From NCBI GenBank assembly GCA_030248195.1, contig JASAND010010752.1:62001-126000 (forward strand): a stretch of 64,000 bases of DNA, read 5' to 3'. The stretch is from Trissonchulus latispiculum (taxonomy: Eukaryota; Nematoda; Enoplea; Enoplida; Ironidae). The translations under genes and the position numbers were made by a program. The notes beneath the pieces were generated by a model. That model did not search any database. It was not told the DNA's origin and saw nothing but the letters and a program-made list of their open reading frames with translations. Below are positions 57,760-64,000 of the stretch, in pieces; position 1 is the stretch's first letter; the number at the start of each line of letters is the position of its first letter.

Positions 57760-60700
57760 CTAAGAGCAACACTTTTTCGCTGAACCATTTCGAGGTGAAG
57801 GATCGTCGGGAACCACTGAAACAACATTTCTGGATCGGCCACCCGTTGATCCTGATCTCGCAGTATCACCAGAACCAGCAGAAGGGACAACATGCTTAGT
57901 CAGCATTCCTGATAGGAAAAAAAGGAAATAAATTGATGCATTAAGGAAAAACAACAAAATATGAGATGGGTGGTAAAAAATAAATATCCAGTGCCAGGGT
58001 TGGGCGAGATCAAAATTTCACCGAAACCATTACTACCACAGGACCAAGATCGGTTAATGTTAACATCAAACATTTACAAAAATTATAAAACAAATCGCTC
58101 AAATCTGACTAGCATAGCTGGCTGGTCACATTTTCACAAATCTCAACTGTACTATTCCTTGCAAATCAGTAATTCTTCACCAAATAATTTTAAAAAGTTT
58201 GAAGAATTTAACTTTGTTATAAAAATGTGGTTTTCGAGAATTTAGGACGGAAGAGACCAAGACTCCCGTCCCGACTCTGTCCAGCGGGATAAAATTGAAA
58301 CCGACTCTTTGGATGTTTAATCATCTGTGTATGACAATCAAATAAAATGTGAACAGTTAATGCCAGACAACTTTCTGCATCAGTAGATTTGAAAAATTCA
58401 ATAGGGCAAAGTTACTTTTGCTCAAATCCATAAACAAGGCTTCAATTCCATCATTCTGCTTGGCAGAAGTGTGAAAATGTTCAGCACCAACACTTTTAGA
58501 AAATCTGAAAAATATAAAAAGCAAAAAATTTTCCAAATCACAAAAAAACACAATGGAAATGTAAAAAAGCCCCACATACTGAACGAGGGATGATCGTCGC
58601 TCCGACAATTGTTCATCATTCCATTACAAAAGAAAATTACCCAAATCTGAATTCCAGAAATTTCAAACTAATTGAAAACTCAAAACTCAAAATTAAATAT
58701 TTTTCGCCCATAACAGTGAGGTCGTGGGAGGGGGAAGTCAGACCCTTCCCGGCTATTTTGGAATTTTAAAATATAATCGAAATTGGTATCTTTCAATAAA
58801 AAATGAAGAAATAAACAACTGTTCCATCCAACAGAAACTAAACTGTCCAAAAGTGTCTAAAAACCTGTAGTATGTGCTATGTAGTTGCAACGATTTGACC
58901 ACTGTTTGCATTGCAATGAGCCAAGTAATCCATTTCTAATTGAAGTATTATATTACAATTAAGTTCCTACTCAAGTGCCATTTCCTGAGAAATTCGCCTG
59001 TCCTTTTCCAGGTCTATCTTATTTCCAGCAATGGCCAATATGACACTATCGCCTAGCATCCGTCTTAGCTCTTTTACCCAGTTCTGTACCTGAAAACAAA
59101 ACAAAAAATAAAACCATCGTGTCATAAGATAAAAAACCGCCGTGAAAATCTGGCTATGAATGAAGAGTCTATGTGGTAGCAAAACAGTAAATGATCCATT
59201 CATTGCAAATGTGCACATTTGCCAGTCATTTTGGACAAGCTGCACTTTCTCCAGCCAAAGACTGGACAAACTGTTCTAGAAAGCGTGCATGTAAAGATTT
59301 ACCAATGTTCACTGACAAAACTTAACGTTGGTATGACTGAGGAACGTCAAAAACATGAATGATTGATGAAACCGTCCCTCTTAATATTTTGCACAAAAAC
59401 AAGGGATCATGGTGAAAATCTTCAAGTTTTAATAAATTTGGCCATCGTTATTTTAATTTTAATTCGTCAGTTTCTTCATAGTTCTGCCTTTCCTGATTTA
59501 TTTTCGAATCTTATATTCAATTTTAAACATTTAAATTAATTCAATCTTTATTTTTGTTAGCGAAAGATTACCAGGCAATATCTACTTTATGGATTGCTAC
59601 GACATGAAATTAACACAAAACTAAATTTAAAAAGACAATTACTGTAAAACTACAAATGCAATTCAGCTTAGGTACCCGTTGAAAAGAATCTTCATCTGTA
59701 ATATCATAGACTAGCACGGCGCCGTGACTTCCTCTGTAGTAAATAGGTCCTAAGGCATGAAACTTTTCTTGGCCAGCAGTGTCCTGAAAAAGTAAATAAA
59801 CAACCATGTGGAATGTCTGTGGCTTATTTACCACTCAGCTCTTCGTAATAGAATAAGCTTGCAAGATGCTCCAAACATTAAGGCCGAAATCTCGGGGGGG
59901 GGGGGGGGGGCTTCTCAGCGTTTTAAGGTGGTGATTCCTTTTGGAGGCATCAACTTTGAACCATTAGTACTCATTCATTCCTTGAAGTTAAGAATCCATT
60001 TTTATATCGAAATAGAGCACAACATTTTCTCTTTCTAATGAACGCAGAGAACCTAACTTTAGGTTTTGGAAATTATTTTACTGCATATTCGAAGTAATTT
60101 AATTTTCCAAATTTTTTGCAGACTAAAGTAAATATTTTCGTGAGGCGTCGGCCATATCATTCGAATTTACTATCAAATAGCTGAGAACCCTTTTTAATTA
60201 TTATGAAACCGCTCTTCGTTATAAAGAAATTAGCTAAAATGTATGCGTAACCTGGATTTTGTTTATTTTTCCCAACGTTGGCAAGCGACCACCTTAGCTA
60301 GAAAGCAGCAATCGGGGCAACTAAAAAAGGGTCCCTGGATATTTTTGTGTAAAACACGTCTAGTAAGTGGCAACCTTGCATAGTAAATGCTCCACTGTCC
60401 ACCGCAGTCACTAAGGCCGAAGTCTTAACCCTAACCAGGAGAGAGCCAATGAGCGCTGTGGCTTATTCTAATGGTAGGAAATTTTTTGAAATTTTCAAAA
60501 CATTCTCAACTTCACGAGGCGTCGCCCTCAAACCTTCCCAATTGGTTTGATGTGCGCCACTGGTGCATGCCCAGTCAACCATAACATGTTAGCTGCAGTT
60601 CAGTGGCGGTGCCAGGCCGCTTCACCCCTTTACCCTCCTCGATAAACTGTCTATGTGCGATACTGGTGTACGCCCATTTATATACTTTATCAACCTTGAC

Positions 60701-63187
60701 AAGTTAGCCTGGGGTTTTTTTACTGGGGGCGGGGGCGCCCCCACTTTCTGGCTTCGCCCCACTCACACTAAGGTCCCCAGAAAAGGGCAAATTTTTAGGA
60801 TTGTTGGTCAAAATTTACAAAAATTTTCCGGCCATGCCAACATTCCTCGTCCCCGTCCCAACTCGTCCCCTCCACTTATTTTTGCCTAGAAAAACCACAG
60901 TTAGCTGCAGCTCAGTGGCGGCGCCAAGGGGGGTGGCCCCCGATGTTAAGTAAGCATTGTCAAACACTTGTCCAAATTGTTAAAAAATTAATCAAATTTT
61001 ATAAGAAATCGGCAAATTTTTGCCAAAAATCGAAAAATCTATGTTCAAACTTGGCAAATTCTTCGGGAAATTAAAGTAAAATTATCAAAATTTAGCAAAA
61101 ACTAAAAATGTTGGATTTCCAAAAAAGGTCGCCGGATTTTAGGGTAGTGTCCCCCTTCAAACAATCCTGGCGCCGCTACTGGTTAGCTGCAGAAGCAAAT
61201 GTACATACATATACAGGGTACTTTTCACAGGGCCCTCCCGAAATCGCCCCCTCCCGGGATTTTTGCTGCCCCCACCCCGGGATTTTTTTTGGATGCCCAA
61301 ATTTTTGCCAAAAATAGGCCAATTTTCAAAATTTTTCCGGCTTCGCCGGAGATTTTTTCGTGAAAATAGCTATTTTTAGCTTAAATCCTGGCATTTTTGA
61401 GAACTTTTGGCGTTGTACCATGCAAAATACCCCAAAAAATACCATTTTTGGCTAATCTTTGCAAAAAATCTTCACCCCCCCCCCCCCCGAAAAAATACCC
61501 TGATATATACTGTGCAAATATGTATAGCTCTCTAGGAAGAAGTTGGCCCAACCAGCGCATTAATTAATTAACCCTAATTATGTAAGCCCTATTAATTAAA
61601 GAACAGCCATAGAGACCTACCCATATAGAAAGCTCAACCTTCTGACCATCAACTGTAAGTTTCTTGGCTAAACACGCGGCCTATAACAGATACTACAAAA
61701 ACTAACACTCGTTTGTATGTACATATAAATAAGTTTACTACAGATTATATGCATGGGAGATGCGCCGGAGGAGCCCCTCCAATAAATTTCGAGCTCTCCC
61801 CCACAGGTTGAAAAATTGCCAAATTGTACCATATTTTACCTTAAATTTTCTAAAATCTATCTAGATATATATAGTTATTTTAGCTTAAAAACATCCGAAA
61901 TGAGTATATAATTTTTTAGCGACTTTTCAGCAGTTAAGAAGAGCAGCAGCAGCAGCGAAGAAAACGTAAACACTTGCAAAAGTTTTTCAAAATTCAAACA
62001 CATGTCCCCCGCCATTTTCGGTGAGTCATCAATGTTGGCCGAGAAGTAAAACCCACACTACCGGGAGCCGGGCCGGATTAATATTGGGGCCTCTGAAATA
62101 ATGTTAGGTGAAAATATCGGTGCAAAACATTATGCCCAGCATCTCGCGGCTTGTCTTCATTGTTTTAGAAACCCGACTCCATGCACATGAATTTTTTCAG
62201 GTTAGCTCTCTTGTCTTCTGCTAATGTCTGGGTTTACTTTACTGGGGGGGGGGCGGGGGGGCGCCCCCCCCCCACTTTTTGGGTTCCCCCCACTCGAGCA
62301 CCTCCCCCCCCACTCGGCCCCACCCCCACTTTTTTGGGCTTCCCCCCCCACTCACCCTAAGGTGCCCAAAAATTGCCAAATTTTTAGGTTTTTTGGTCAA
62401 AATCTTCAAAATTTTTCCGGCTTCGCCGGAAATTTTTGATCAAAAATCGCCTTTTTTGGTGCTAAAACTTGATTTTTGAGCATTTTCAAGCATAGTTATA
62501 GCAGTGTAGTGAAAAACAGGCTATTTATACAACATGTTTAGCATTTTTGGCCCATTTTATTCCCCCCCCCACTTTTCGACCTCCCCCCACAACTAGTGGG
62601 GGGGGCGTCCACCCCCCACTTATTTTTGCCTAAAATAAACCCAGAATGTGCAACCTCAAGTTGATAAGTTCACTACAAGGGCTTTCATTTGGTAAAAAAT
62701 TTCTGAAAACTACATATATAAGTTTTGAAAAATGTATATACATATGTACGTACGTACATAGCCCAAGTCCACGTCCCATCCCACAATCCACCATTGCCCT
62801 CTACAGGCACTTTGGGAAGGCGGTTCAAAGATAAAAATTTATCAATTCGCTTTGGGGCTTTCTGTTGGTATATACGTATCGAATCAGGCCACTTCTGAGA
62901 ATCGCCCAAGTCCTCTCCCCCAATCCACAACAGCAGCCTACGACGAGGGGCAACATTGAACTCCCCCAATATATTAATTTTTGCCTAAAAATAAGCCAGG
63001 GCACTCTATAAGCACCTTAGCAAGGCGGTTCGGCATAAATTCGGCATACCTGCAAAGTTGATACATGTTTATTATTAAATTTGTTTTCAATGTATCTGAG
63101 CATCATAGAAGTCTTTCCGACGGCTCCCTCGCCCAAAAGTACAACCTTAAACTTTCGAACGCCAGATGTATCGCTCGAACCAGTCAT
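57760..63187 (-). CDS. RAB21: Small GTPase Rab21
   Basis: Six minus-strand exons: 63187-63050, 61680-61621, 59783-59676, 59089-58971, 58504-58416, 57908-57760. All have GT/AG borders and matching phases (0, 0, 0, 2, 1). Product 220 residues, close to the 225 of human RAB21. P-loop GEGAVGKTS (19-27), switch I HVSTLQ (41-46), 60-bp exon 2 encoding [16 protein letters not shown], switch [15 protein letters not shown] (from 67), [11 protein letters not shown], base-recognition NKID (125-128) and TSAKQ (154-158). YYRG and [13 protein letters not shown] are Rab21-like. Rab21 cycles on early endosomes and steers integrin and clathrin-independent cargo traffic. The C-terminus is variable and ends KKCCS, a tandem-cysteine prenylation site one or two residues shorter than usual. 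An AG at the 5' side of the ATG (ctatag before 63197) suggests an intron in the 5' UTR. Confidence 0.96.
60709..60900. mobile_element. 192-bp MITE with 5-bp duplication, RAB21 intron 2
   Basis: Ends CTGGGGTTTTTTTACTGG and TAGAAAAACCACAG, duplication TTAGC at 60704-60708 and 60901-60905. Internal blocks match 62228-62644. Confidence 0.8.
61214..61502. mobile_element. 289-bp C-rich MITE with 5-bp duplication, RAB21 intron 2
   Basis: Ends CAGGGTACTTTTCACAGGG and AAAAAATACCCTG, duplication ATATA at 61209-61213 and 61503-61507. Same family as 16304-16706. It ends about 120 bp downstream, in transcript direction, of RAB21 exon 2. Confidence 0.85.
62228..62644. mobile_element. 417-bp C/G-rich MITE with 5-bp duplication, RAB21 intron 1
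   Basis: Ends CTGGGTTTACTTTACTGG and TAAAATAAACCCAG, duplication AATGT at 62223-62227 and 62645-62649. Internal cccccacttttt and ccggcttcgccgg blocks. Longest readable copy of the family. Confidence 0.85.
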
Positions 63188-63278
63188 GATACGATCTATA
63201 GGAAATATAAAATGCACATGTTAAATTTCCTGTAAGGAAAACATATAAACAGATTAGTGTACAAGAGACAAACATTGC

Positions 63279-63280
63279 AT

Positions 63281-63316
<36 letters not shown>
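63279..63316. repeat. (TA)n microsatellite
   Basis: Short TA tract upstream of the RAB21 coding start, probably in the 5' UTR intron or promoter. Confidence 0.85.
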
Positions 63317-63318
<2 letters not shown>

Positions 63319-63489
63319 AAAATCCAGCTCAAATATCGACACTTAGAGATTTGCCCCTAGGGTAAGTCGAGTCGAGGTGGCAGATTTCAAAACTGTTCAG
63401 AGATCGATCTGCTCAGAAACGTTCTGTCTTCGATTTCGCGAAAAATCGTCAGTATAATTCAGGGTGCTGATTCAGAATCTGCTATCAAG

Positions 63490-63770
63490 CCCATAGTTTC
63501 CTTTGGGGAGGGCGGGGGGTGGTACTCCCCCAAAACTTTTGACCAATTTTACCCCCTCCCAGGCCTCCTAGAATTTTTGACATACCCTCTCCCAACTTTC
63601 GGTTACCCCCCCCCCCCCGAACCCCTTCCCAGCGATTTTTGGACCCAAAAAGGTCAGCTGAAAAATGATCATTTTTTGAAAAATTTTATAGGGGGAGGGT
63701 CTGCGACCCCCCCCCCCATTGGGAGGAGGGGTCCACCCACCCCTAACACACCTGGCTATGGGGGCCACTG
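63490..63770. repeat. G/C-run-rich repeat, possible MITE
   Basis: Starts near cccatagtttcc and ends near ctatgggg, with alternating poly-C and poly-G blocks like the 5-bp-duplication MITEs. Ends and duplication are not readable. No exon seen from 63188 to 64000. Confidence 0.4.
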
Positions 63771-64000
63771 CATAGGTGTATAGCAATGTTCACAATAGGA
63801 AAAAAATCAAAAATCGAATTTTTTTGCTGGCAATTTCGCAAAGGAAGTCCGATCGAAAAAGTTTTGGTACGTATGGAACGGCAGTGACCTCTACAACATA
63901 TGCTGCTAATTTCATGCCAGTAGCCCTTGTGTAGCGTGAGCAATAAAAAATTTTTGTGAACGAATTCAGAAAAAAATTATAGCCATGGGGGAAAAAACCC

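Noticed and set aside
1..64000. CRISPR arrays, bacterial operons or integrated phage
   Set aside because: Spliced genes, LINEs and animal transposons show this is a nuclear animal genome; no spacer-repeat arrays are present.

Overview
This is a eukaryotic, almost certainly invertebrate animal, genomic window. It has multi-exon genes with GT-AG introns, a ciliary IFT46 gene, a RAB21 GTPase, Cys-loop-receptor-type domains and a very high transposon load. I cannot name the species. An intact-looking RTE-type LINE, an LTR retroelement and many non-autonomous DNA transposons with readable target-site duplications (TSDs) fill most of the space between and inside genes.

Layout. 1-4407 (+): the 3' part of an unrecognised gene whose last exon carries a degenerate double-stranded-RNA-binding-like fold. 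4487-7331: a tandem array of 745-bp units that looks like one piggyBac-like insertion flanked by TTAA. 8279-12210: nested hAT-like elements. 13207-14753 (-): IFT46 in two exons, with a consensus RFX X-box upstream. 15996-20823 (+): a four-exon gene (here LBD1) for a secreted, ligand-binding-domain-only relative of anion-selective Cys-loop receptors. 22721-28832 (-): an LTR retroelement with gag and protease but no reverse transcriptase core. 30626-34134 (-): an RTE-like LINE between (TA)n tracts. 35572-35784 (+): a one-exon gene for a 70-residue secreted peptide with ten cysteines. 37141-39900: nested hAT and foldback elements. 40021-46393: no supported gene. 46394-50880 (+): LBD2, a paralogue of LBD1 with the same exon layout. 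52340-55315: nested elements. 57760-63187 (-): RAB21 in six exons, one of them only 60 bp.

The most interesting content is the LBD1/LBD2 pair. Both have a signal peptide, a glycine/GluCl-type N-terminal domain, a shortened Cys-loop (10 and 9 residues between the cysteines instead of 13) containing an Asn-Ser-Thr sequon, and a stop codon just where the first membrane helix should begin. At 229 and 231 residues they have the size and architecture of a molluscan acetylcholine-binding protein, but resemble the chloride-channel branch. They look like a small tandem family of soluble ligand-binding proteins. The exon models here were assembled by eye from splice sites, reading phase and family similarity; no transcript data were available.
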